Below are positions 46,064-56,898 of a DNA stretch of 64,000 nucleotides, in pieces. The notes under the pieces were generated by a model that did no database searches, had not been told where the DNA came from, and saw nothing but the letters and a program-made list of their open reading frames with translations. Origin of the DNA: Scytalidium lignicola (Eukaryota > Ascomycota > Leotiomycetes); NCBI GenBank assembly GCA_002812745.2, contig NCSJ02000183.1, positions 20,970 through 84,969 of the forward strand, in the 5' to 3' direction. Position 1 is the first letter of the stretch, and the number at the start of each line of letters is the position of its first letter. The translations under genes were made by a program, and so were the position numbers.

Positions 46064-47143
46064 GCTGATGTTCCACGCATTTCACGCATGAAGATGTTAA
46101 AGACGCTCAAACGAATTTAGTACGGTGTTATATGTAGCTGAGTACTAAAGTAGATCGTAGACCGGGGCAGTCTGCATAAGTGATAATCAAGAGTCACACA
46201 GTGAAAGTTTTACATTATAGATCTAAGGCGTCAGAAACAATTGCTGGATCATCTGAGATGGTCAGGCCAGATAGGCACCTGTATTTCGCTAACTTCACGT
46301 ACTGGCTTCTAAGGATTTCTGTACTCACTTGCAATCTGACATATGGAAATTTCATTTTATTCACTCAAACATATTCATTCAATTCCAGTAGGTCTTCATT
46401 CTGTGGTCCATGGCGAGTACCCGTCGGCTCTATTTCGACCTTGTGCTCGAACTTATTTACCAGGTGGTCAACTCATGTTCTTAATTCCTTTGTAAACATA
46501 GTAATTAATGGCTTATATACGGTCGTTTCGGGGGTAGAATGTGGTGTAGCATTCTGGTGGCCTAGGGATGGGCCCAGCCCGACATGGCTTACTGTAAGAG
46601 GAGAACAAGTAGAACCAATCAAGCACCATTGCATTCACATCCTTTCCCTAAACATTTTCCTATCATCCCGCATCCCTTCAGAAGCGATAGCCTTGTCTTG
46701 ATCTGTACTATTGCTGAGCGAGTTCTCGAGTCCACCAGTTAATAGTTGCGCGAGTGATGGCATTGGCAGGTTCATGAGTAAGTTGTATTTGCGATAGTAG
46801 TTTGTGCAGTTATGAGGCATCAAAAGCTTGTTACGAAGTACTGCATTCAACGTGTTCACATCGTTCCCATCAACTCAAAGATGTAGAACTAGCAAAGCAG
46901 AGATCCAACTGTTCTGGCACATGACTGGCTAGAGACACAGGTCTACACGTGGCCCAAATTCTCGAACGCCCATCAGTTTTTACCTGAGCGTTTTCTCGTT
47001 TGGGACAGAAAGTAAAATTTCAAATCTAGACATTCTATTTTCAACCAGCACTTGCATCCAACGCCAAGCCAACCTGGTAGACAACCCGCGGTGAGAAATG
47101 GTGCAATGCCGTGGATCAGTGACGAGCATGCACGACGTCAAAC
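46064..47143. other. Intergenic between convergent AflS-like and PKS genes
   Basis: A 1.08-kb gap between two 3' ends. A plus-strand open frame of 173 codons (46180-46701) has no ATG at its 5' end and no domain and is not called. Confidence 0.5.
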
Positions 47144-50100
47144 TCAGTCGTAGTATTCCAATAGCCACGCCTTCAGGTCCCCAACCGTGGGATACTCAAG
47201 AAAGAGTGAGCCCGTCACCGTCACCCCCAGCACGGACCGGAACTTTTCGGCAATCACCAGGCTCATCAGGCTATCGACGCCCAGGTTGGCGAACGAGGCG
47301 TCCTCGACTATCTCGGCCAGATCGATGCCTGTTTCTTCAGCGATGATCGTCAGTGCCTTTGAAGCAGTGCTGTCGGGGGCTGATTTCGCGGCTGCGTCTG
47401 CTGGGTTTGCAAGCAACGTTGCTTCTGGCTCCGCTTTAGCCGTGGCGGGTGCGGGTGCGGCTGCTGGTGTTGCGGCTCGGATCTTGGCTGGCTCTTTTGG
47501 CACTAGCTGGGACGCCACCTGCGGCGTGGCTTTCTCCTGCGTCGGGTGCTTCTGTGCCACACCGGCGTCTGGGGCCGAGAAGAAGCGGCCGAGGAGAAGG
47601 CGCGGGTACCGGCGGAATTTAATCGAGCCTACAAAGCCGACGATGGCATCGTCCTGTAGGATGTACACATCGCCCAGGTAGACGGAGTCGTCCTCCTTTG
47701 TCGCTATCATCTTGACATACGACCGATATGCGGCGCCTGGCACCAATGGCCGCGCAAAGCGCATAGAGTCCCAGCCTGGTGTTACGCAGAAGTTCGCGGA
47801 TGTGTCGACGGCATCCGAGACGTTCATGACGAAACCGGCAAGATGCGCCACGCTGTCGATGAAATGCGGTGGGATCGTCCAGGTGCCGCCTTTTTCTGTC
47901 GTCAGCACAACGTCAGCAAATGCCTCGAGCTCGTGGAGCACCACGCTCTGCATCCCACGGTACTTGTCCGCATAATCGACAAGGTTATTCGCAAATAGCC
48001 GATAGGCCATGTTACGAGAGAAACGATTGGCGATGCCTCGCTCCGCCAAGGCCTCCAGAGCTTCAATACGGCCTTGGATCAGATGACTTGTGGGGATCCA
48101 AGACCTAAGCCAATGTGCCGGATTACCATAGTAAAGGTTAGCGGTAGCGAAAGACTCATCCACACCACCATCAGAGTGTACATTCTGCCAGGTGATATCG
48201 GCAACACCAGACCCAATGTCAGTGGTCGTAACCGAGATCTGGATGACTTGTGGAATCTTGGTATTCTTCTGAGCAACCAAGCCTTTGGTGACCACCAAGT
48301 TGGCAATGTCGATGTCAATATTCTTGACGTCCCCCTTCAATTTCTTATGCAGATACTTGCCAAGCGTATAAGCGATATCTGCGTGGATGGACTGGCGCAT
48401 ACCATGTTAGCACTCACTCAAAAATATCCTTATAAATGTGCTTACTGATGTCACTACACCACAGCCATTCATCTGGTGGCCATGTGCAGCAGCAAGGAAC
48501 TCTGGCTGCATGAGATCAGACTGGATGACCACCTTGCCTGTGGAGCCGTCGAAGCTTTCTTCGATGACCTTCTGCACCGAAGATGTCCTGAGGTCGGAGA
48601 CTCGCGCCGGTGTAGCCTTCACAGCGCCAATCCCCTTCTCAGCATCGTAAAATGTGTTACCCTTAGTCAAAGCCCAATCGCCATTGTACTGGATCCAATA
48701 TGTCTTGTCATTCCAGCTATAGGTTGGCAAGTCTAAGAGACGAAGAGCACTTTCGAATGGCCGATGGAACTCATTCCACGCGATATCAATTCCAGCTGTG
48801 TGCAAAATGCCTAAGGTCTTGGTAATTGTTGCCCAGTTGTTCTCATCTCTGCGCAGTGAGGGAACCGCTGCATTGATAGTCGGCAGGGTTGACCTGACAA
48901 AGCCGGTGCTCACAGGATGGGGTCCAATCTCGATCCATACGGTAGTCTCATCGATAATAGAAATCTTCTGTGCCTGTTCCAAGGCAGCGACAAAGTTGAC
49001 GGCTTCTCGTGTCGCTCTCTTAACATAGGTAGCATCGATTGTCTTGTCATCGAAGATGACCTTGCCTAGTAGAGGTGAGATGACTGGTAAGCTAGGGGCC
49101 TGGAACAGAACACCAGTTTTGGTGAGCTCTTCTAGATTGTCTAGAATTGAGTCAGTCTGTGCTGAATGAAAAGCGTAGGCTACGTCTAGGCTGAATGTCT
49201 TGTAACCGTCTGCTTCTAATACTTNCGACACTGCCTCAATCTGGGCCGCCTCGCCGCTAAGCACATTCTCCTTTGGTCCATTAATACAAGCAATTTCATA
49301 TGGCTTGTCACCAGTGCTCTTCTGGATCTCTTCGAGACTGGCACGAACTGCCAGCATCTTATGACTCCCGGTCTGGCATTTCTTTTCAAGCAAAGCAGCT
49401 CTCGAGCCAACGAGGAAGACTGCATCGCTGGCAGAAATCACGCCTGCAACATTCAAAGCAGCGTACTCTCCGAGACTGTGGCCAACGACAACCTCAGGTT
49501 TGACACCAAGGGAGATCCAGTACCTTGCAAGTGCAATCTCGGTGGCGACCAAAGCGAGTTGTGTGATGACGGGTGAATGACCGTAATCCTTCTCATGGCT
49601 ACCATCAATAGCTGGAATGAACGATGGGAAGCCTTGCTGCTGTGCTAGCGAGTCGAGATGCAATATCTGTGCGCGGAAAACTGGAGTGTTATGGTACAAC
49701 TCGAGATTGCTGGACTTGAAGGATGCTCCCTGGCCAGTGAAAGCAAAGGCTACTTGAGGTGGACCAGTTGTTGAGATAGGCTTCTGGGAGTCCACCGATT
49801 CGAGGTGTGAGGTAAGCTTCTTCTTGAGTTCTAGGATGGTTGAGACTGCAACTGATATCCTGTGATTGTGGTGGTAGCGTCGAGCCGTTGTTGAGTAAGA
49901 CAAGTCGGACAGCGAAATACCAGGATTCTTGTCCAGGTAAGCAATGAACCGCTCCAGATTACCACGAAGCGAAACTTTGCTCTTTGCAGACACGTTCACA
50001 AGGTGAAAAGTTCGCGGGTCGACCTCCGTGATCTCTCTTATTGGGCCTTCCTCGACCAGGAGTATGGAATTGCCGCCAGCAGCACTGAAGTTATTCACTG

Positions 50101-52755
50101 CAGCAATGCGCTTCTTCCCGGGCACGCGCAGCCATGGTGTCTTCTCAAACGGAATCTTGACATTGCGTTTATCGAGGTCCTTTGGAAATGCGGGGTTGAT
50201 GCTGTTCTTGATTCCTGCATGTGGAGGGAATGCTTCCTTCTGTAGACAGAGGAGGACCTTTAGTAAAGCAGTGACGCCCGCAACAGCCTCTCCATGGCCG
50301 ATATTGGCTTTGACAGCCCCGATGTGTAGTGGTTGCTTCGCACTGCGTCTTCTCTTGAGAGGGGCAAACACATCTGTGACAGACTGGATTTCAACTGTGT
50401 CTCCTGCTTGTGTTCCCGTGCCATGCATTTCAACAAAACTGACATCCAGAGGATCAATACCAGCCTGGCTCAAAACTTGGCGAGAGAGATAGGATTGGGC
50501 TCCTGCATGTGGATGGGTGATTGAGATGGCCTCCGCGGAATGGTTTGTACCCGCTCCAAGTATAACACCAAGGATGTTATCGTTATCGGCTTCAGCATCT
50601 TCGAGTCGCTTTAGCACGATGGAGCCGACTCCGTCAGCACGACAGTAGCCATCGGCCTCGCTGTCCCAGGTTTTACACGCATTGGGCGTCTTTGTAAGGA
50701 AGTGCCCCATGGAAAGTCCAGTGAACGCGTCAGAATTTGTGAGAATATTTGTACCACCGGCTACGACAGTGTCAGTCTCGCCATTCCACAGTGATGTGCA
50801 TGCAGCCTGTTTGGAAAGGTTAGTTGGTGCTTACTTCAAATGGAGACGCAGAAGTGATGACAACATACCTGAATCGTTGCTAAGCTAGATGAGCACGCGG
50901 TGTCAATGCTGAAACTGGGTCCTGAGAACTTGAAAAAATAATTGACCCGGCCTGGCCCAAATGCTCGACAACCTCCGGGGATGAAATAGGTGCCAATCTC
51001 TTGAGCTGTATTTACCTCTCGATAGTCATCGCTGGCTTGACCGTAAAACGTACCAATACGATGAAGATTTGTAGCAGCAGTCCTATTAGCGACATACCCT
51101 GCTCGTTCCAGGGCTTCATAAGCGGTGACCAGGATCAATCTCTGCATCGGGTCTGTTTGCTGAGCCTCGCGTGGAGACATATTGAAGAATGGTGCATCAA
51201 AAAGGCCAGGTTCGTCGACGAAGCAGCCGTATTGGGTGTGACTAGCATTGACACGCTTGCCTTCGGGGTCCCAATGTGTATCAACATCAAACCTGTCTGG
51301 GGGAATACGCCGGTGTACATCAAGGCCTGCCTCCAGGAGCTCCCAGAGCTTCTCGGTATCTGTTGCACCCCCTGGAAGTCTACATGACATGCCAACGATA
51401 GCGATCTTGGATTTTGACGTGCCTACGGGTTTGATATCGTCGGTACCTGTCTGTGTGATCCATGGGACCAGGTCGGTTGTCTTGACCTCGACTTGCTCTA
51501 GCTCTGATTTAAGGCTTGCCAGAAGATCATGGATAGGCAGCGTTTTGCGGAAGATGAGTGCTTGGAAGTCGCTTGCCTCGATGTCCCTCGCTCTCTCAAT
51601 AATGACGTTGACGACATTATCCCACTGGATCTTCTGACTAAGAATTTCCCAGATAATATTCTCAAACAGTTCAATGGATGTTTTTGCCGGAAAAGGCTTC
51701 CCGCTACTTGTAGAGTACACAGGCACGCGAGGTATTAGTTTTGATTCAAGGAAGCTCTTTGAGATCGTCTGCAACACAGAGGTCACATGCTCGTGCCTAT
51801 AGATATGTCCTGCATGGCACAGACCTGAGTAGACTGGCAGTGGAACATATTTGCGATCTCGGAAGAAATCTGAAATACGAAGGATATGCCTTAGCCTAGC
51901 AGGTGGACCGCTGATGGTGATTGAGGTCTTGCTCGTCGCGCTAATGAAGGTTTTGCTTGCCTCAGGAGTTTTCTATTGCATGTTAATACTGTCCATACGC
52001 GTTATTACCGTGAAACCATACCTCGTTGGCGTGGAACGCGTCAAGTTCTGCCTGAGCCTCCGTGGAAGAGACATCTGGTAGCACGTATGCCCAAGATTCA
52101 GGTGAATCGGTGTTTGTCAAGTCACGGGGTTGTAGATTTGAAGACACTTCCTCAACCAGTACTCCGAGGCGGAATGCTGCTCGAATGACTTCAGCTCCAG
52201 CAAGTGGGATGTCGTCGAGCTTGTGTGACAATGATACTGCTGCTGTTGCTAGCAAACCAATACCCAGACCGGCGAGACTCGTGCTGATGGGGTCGAACTC
52301 AAAATCAGTGCGGGATATCTCGTAGTGCCTAGCAAAAAGGTAAGTTGAGTATTTCGAGCTAGCTTTAGCAACGCGATTCTAATGATTAACAGCTCTGAGG
52401 GCCCCACGTACCCGATAAAAGTTGCCAGCTCAATCACACTAAGTAGAACGCCATCTATCGATCCAGAAAGAGGCCCTTCCCGTAATTCAGGATAATCGAC
52501 AAGGTTAAGGATGGATTCAAATGGTGGAAGTAACGACTTGAGTTCGGTAGGCAGATTACTGATCTCGCTGCGAAGTGCCGAAGTTGTCTCGTCCAAGAAC
52601 CTAGCCAGAACATGATGCCGCTTGTCCTTGCTATGGTTGTGAAGTCGACGTGCCAAGTCTTGCAAGTCATCTGGCGGGAACTCGTTTCCAAAGTAAGCAA
52701 GTGTTATTACACGAGACTCCTTGTTGGAGTCTGAGGATGGTGTCAAAATAGCCAT
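47144..52755 (-). CDS. Non-reducing PKS, atrochrysone carboxylic acid synthase type
   Basis: Five exons (52755-52412, 52328-52022, 51972-50869, 50806-48446, 48391-47144) encode about 1787 residues in the order SAT-KS-AT-PT-ACP with no thioesterase. The SAT active-site motif is GLGIG in place of GxCxG. KS starts near residue 406 with DTACSSS (Cys near 578), EMHGTGT and [14 protein letters not shown] has GQG and the nucleophile motif GHSLGEYAA (Ser near 1029). PT has HGHQMNG (His near 1363) and PHFIDSVAH (Asp near 1553). The single ACP carries LGVDSLMS (Ser near 1745), after an Ala/Pro-rich linker. This architecture with a separate metallo-hydrolase next door defines ACAS enzymes (GedC, TpcC, MdpG), which build an octaketide. 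One ambiguous base (49225) gives one unknown residue in AT. No stops or frameshifts. Confidence 0.92.
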
Positions 52756-53190
52756 AATTGTGGCGCGCGGTTATAAATCCAATGAATGTGTTTGGAACCT
52801 GCGCTGTTGAAATGATGTGAGTATATTAAACTCCGATGGCTTAGTACGATGTTGAATGGTTGATCGGCTTGATTATTGTGTAGGTCTCTAATTATACATG
52901 GTAAAGGTACTTGATATGTTGTACGGGGCTTGGCAGTATGTAAATCAACCGAGTGAGCCATGATGGTCTTCGGGAATGCCGCATTGGTGTCGGTCGGTGA
53001 TACATTATGGTGCAAGGAATTAGAGGCCCGTGGTTTGCGCTCATTCATCACGCTGCATATGATCTCCCCGACATACCAATACTAGTGGCAAGCATAGTCC
53101 GTCCCGAGGTTCCAGAAATACTTTTCTGCAAATCTTCTCTACCTTGCGAATCTCGTTCACTGTCCGAGTTCTGCCACTTCGTTCTTCAAC
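52756..53190. promoter_or_regulatory. Bidirectional intergenic region, PKS / thioesterase
   Basis: A 435-bp gap between the divergent start codons of two genes that act on the same ACP-bound product. A TTATAAAT element lies at about 52771, near the PKS start. No exact TCGN5CGR site was found by eye. Confidence 0.55.
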
Positions 53191-54204
53191 ATGAGCAAAG
53201 GAGGTTATCGCCAGATCAATAAAGCGCTCAACGTCTGTGCCTTCGAGGATTATCTCGAAACTCAGCACACACGACTTCCAAAACTATTAGATGTAGAGCA
53301 GATCAGCCCGCGAGTTATCAGAGTGCTAGGACAGAACCCGGGAAAGGTAACTGCCAGATACCAATGTATTGGGAAAGCAATGATTAGAGATTGACATATC
53401 TGCTTGTAGTTCACACTCCAGGGCACGAATACATATATTGTAGGCACAGGCTCGAATAGACTCATTATCGACACGGGTCAAGGTCTCCCAGAATGGATAC
53501 CACTTATCGAGTCCACGCTTGGGGACAATACAATCGCCCTGTCGCATGTTCTCCTCACACATTGGCATGGAGATCATACAGGTGGTGTGCCAGACCTCAT
53601 TCGACTTTATCCATACCTATCCACTGCGATATTCAAGCACACGCCAGGAAGAAGTCAGAACGCCATTGAAGACAGCCAAGTCTTCAACGTGGAAGGCGCC
53701 ACAATCCGGGCATTACACACGCCAGGTCACTCCCATGATCACATGTGCTTTGTCCTTGAGGAAGAGGACGCCCTGTTCACTGGGGACAACCTGCTCGGTC
53801 ATGGAACCGCTGCTGTAGAGAACCTGAGCACCTGGATGAACACGTTACGAAAGATGAATGATTCTGGAACTATGAAAGGTTATCCAGCTCACGGCGACGT
53901 CATTGCTGACTTGCCGCTCAAGATTAGTGAAGAGCTTGCTCAGAAGACGAGAAGAGAAGATCGAGTTTTGAGAATATTGAACAAGCTCAAGCAGGAGGAA
54001 TCGAGTGCAGGACGGGGCAAGGGAAGTGTAACGGTCAAGCAGCTTGTAGCAGCCATGCATGGATCCGAACTTGATGGGCAGGTTCGAGAACAGGCCATAG
54101 AGCCCTTCACGGAAGAAATCTTGAAGAAGTTGGCCGAGGATGAAAAGGTTGCATTTGAGCTGAGAAGGGGAGAGAAGAAGTGGTTTGTAATAGCAGCCGC
54201 CTGA
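53191..54204 (+). CDS. Metallo-beta-lactamase-fold atrochrysone carboxyl-ACP thioesterase
   Basis: Two exons (53191-53346, 53410-54204) encode about 316 residues. The metal-binding motif THWHGDHTGG lies near residue 120, with further ligands in HTPGHSHDH (near 185) and GDNLLGHG (near 205); a HGDVI motif follows near 245. The C-terminal tail has a winged-helix-like region. ACTE proteins (GedB, TpcB, MdpF) release atrochrysone carboxylic acid from the TE-less PKS. The gene starts 435 bp from the PKS start on the opposite strand, the usual arrangement. Intact. Confidence 0.9.
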
Positions 54205-54835
54205 TTGCTTAGAATACGTAGCAAGAATGATACCAGACGACTATTAGACAACTGGAAATATAGCTTCACTGAGACGAAATTCAAGTCATTACGACCCCTG
54301 AATTTGAAGTGACGATGATCGAACAGTCATGTAATCATATTGGCAATGAGCATCTCAGGGTCTTTCGCTCCTTCTCAACCGTCGCTAACATTGTAACCTA
54401 CATGTACATCGTATGTCCAAGGCAAGCTGAACTAATCTCTAATGCTTCATCAATAACAAGTCGTACGGCATGTGTCTGTACGAAATGCTTCATTCATGGT
54501 TCCGCAGCACTTGGCACTGCCGGACGCTCGACTGAAACTCGTCATCGGAACGGAGGTGACGCCATTTCGATCGGTGATCGCTGGTCGGTCTCGGACCTCC
54601 AGTAGCATCGCAGTTGGACGCCCTCTCGGGCCCATCTGCCGATCGGGACGGAATAGGCGGGACAGAGCATGAACAGCGCGCCGCTGTACATTGTATATGC
54701 TCACGTGGTGGTGTCTCATTCTGAAGAGTAAGTGCCTTGCGCTTCGTTCTTATATGGGCGAGCTGCACTTAAATCGTGCATCGATCGAGATTAGATCAGC
54801 CTTACTTTCTGAACATAGCTTAATCGAAGGTCAAG
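54205..54835. promoter_or_regulatory. Upstream region of O-methyltransferase
   Basis: A 631-bp gap with an AflR-type site (54774-54784) close to the methyltransferase ATG. ORFs on both strands lack domains. Confidence 0.5.
54774..54784. promoter_or_regulatory. AflR-type TCGN5CGA site
   Basis: TCGTGCATCGA, palindromic at the half-sites, 52 bp upstream of the methyltransferase ATG. Confidence 0.4.
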
Positions 54836-56464
54836 ATGTCTCGCCAAGCAAAATCTCTAACTGACGCCGCGCAACTTCTCCAGACAGTCGATTTGCTCTC
54901 CAAGGCTGTCAATGTGATCGTGTCAGAATGGGCTAAAGAATCAGAGCTGCTTGAAGGCGCAGCAGCAGCTGGTCCTCCCACGAGTGCTACGCAGATTCTT
55001 CCCAGCCACGAGCTCTATGACGCGCAGCGCACCATCCTCGCTGCGACTGGGAAATTGACCGAACTCGTACAAGAGCCTAGTGTCAGAATTTTGGAGGTTG
55101 CAACTCAGTTCCAAGAATCTCGTGCTCTATATATTGCGACCGAAAGACGCGTTCCCGACTTGTTGGTTGCGAAGGACAAGGCCGGAGGGACACCGCTTTC
55201 TGAGATAAGCAACAAGGCCAAGATCGAGAGTCGCAAGCTGTGTGAGTCTCTCATTTGGATCATTTACTATATCGAGAAGTTCCTGATCTCTGTACTCCAG
55301 CCCGTATACTCAGATACCTCACCTCAATCGGCATATTCAAGCAAACCGGACCAGACACTTTCGCAAACAACACTATCTCCAAAGCACTAGTGTCAAATGA
55401 GCCTCTCAGAGCATACGTGCAACTCGTGAATAGTGAGGCGTTCAGTGCTTCGGATCGCCTGCCAAGAAATTTACTACATCCTGAAACAGGTCCTTCCTAT
55501 GACGTGACAAAGACAGCATGGCAAGATGCCGTTCAGACCACGAAATCACGATGGGATTGGATCGAGGAGAGGGTAGAGCAGGACAAGCTTCTGGATTCTG
55601 GTGGGCATTACCCAGGTATCCCCAGTGTCGTGATAGAGCCGCAGCAGAAAGGAGAAGATGGATTGGTCGCAAGACCAGAGCTTGCTATCATGGGTCTCGC
55701 TATGATAGGCGGGGGACGAGTATTTGGTTCCGCTCACGTCCACGGTGAGTCACGCTGTCTACATCGCAAGTCTGGAAAAAGAGCTGACAATAGCCATAGA
55801 CTTCCCATGGGCCTCTCTGGGGAATAGCTTGGTTGTAGATGTCGGCGGTGGTGTGGGAGGCTTCCCTCTTCAGCTGAGCAGGACGTATCCTGACCTGCGA
55901 TTCGAGGTCCAGGACCGTGGTCCGGTCATAAAACAAGGCCTTGAGCACGTTTGGCCAAAGGAGAATCCAGATGCACTCAAAGATGGCCGCATAAAGTTCA
56001 CGGAACACAGCTTCTTCGAAAAAAATCCGACCGAGGGTGCTGATATTTACATCCTGCGGTTAGTCCTGTAAGTTCCTCATCCCATAAACCATTCATGAAA
56101 ACCATGCAACGGGATGATAACCATTCCACACAGCCACGACTGGTCCGACGATTACGCGATCAAGATTCTCAAGGGCATCAAGGACAGCATGGCCGCCAAT
56201 TCTCGCCTCTTGATAGTCGAGCAAGTGATGAACACCACACTTGGCAGTCCCGAGCTACAATCTGCCCCGGCTCCACTGCCCGCTAACTATGGCTATCACG
56301 CACGATTCAGCCACAGTCGCGATATCACCATGATGGCCTCTATAAATGGTATCGAGAGGACACCAGATGAGTTCAAAGTCCTTCTTGATGCAGCCGGTCT
56401 GAATATCAAGCAAATTTGGAATATAAGAAGTCAGATGTCGCTTATTGAGGCTGCGCTGCAGTAG
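54836..56464 (+). CDS. O-methyltransferase, emodin-to-questin type (GedA/TpcA-like)
   Basis: Four exons (54836-55241, 55301-55744, 55800-56067, 56134-56464) encode about 482 residues of the fungal class II O-methyltransferase family. It has an N-terminal dimerisation domain with a winged helix (RILRYLTSIGIFKQTGPDTF near residue 140), the SAM loop VVDVGGGVGG near residue 290, EHSFFEKNPTEGADIYILR near 350, and the catalytic HDWSDD near 373. Homologues in geodin and trypacidin clusters methylate emodin to questin. It lies downstream of the thioesterase in the same direction and convergent with the edge regulator. Intact. Confidence 0.85.
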
Positions 56465-56898
56465 GAATTTGCAATTATGGGTGCCCTTGCGTAGGTGCTT
56501 TGTACAGGCATTGTACCAGTAATAAAGACTACTCGGCCGCGTTGAAGACAAATAATGAACGGACCTGCCTTCGTGCACGTACTGAATTCACCTTCCCGAA
56601 GGAGATAATAGATATTGGGTCAGACGAAGCTTTTCCCCGCGTACAGGGTGGGAACTGCGCACGACTACGATTAAATGGCATTTATGCGAGACCTGAACGT
56701 CGAACAAAAATATCAGCCCAATATTCCCCCACTCTTACCTCTATGAGAGCGATAAATTCGAAATGCCATCTACTCTGCATCCTTTCCCGCACCAGACGAG
56801 CATCTTTATCTTGTACAACGCCCTGAAGTGAAGTAACTCGTAATAACGCCTCGAACATAAGTCCGGTACATGAGAAGGGTTGGGAAGTTTGGTCACGA
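56465..56898. other. Intergenic between convergent methyltransferase and regulator genes
   Basis: A 434-bp gap with two 3' ends. No feature recognised. Confidence 0.5.

Noticed and set aside
46180..46701. 173-codon plus-strand open frame between the AflS-like and PKS genes
   Set aside because: No ATG at its 5' end, no domain, odd amino-acid composition; read as chance.
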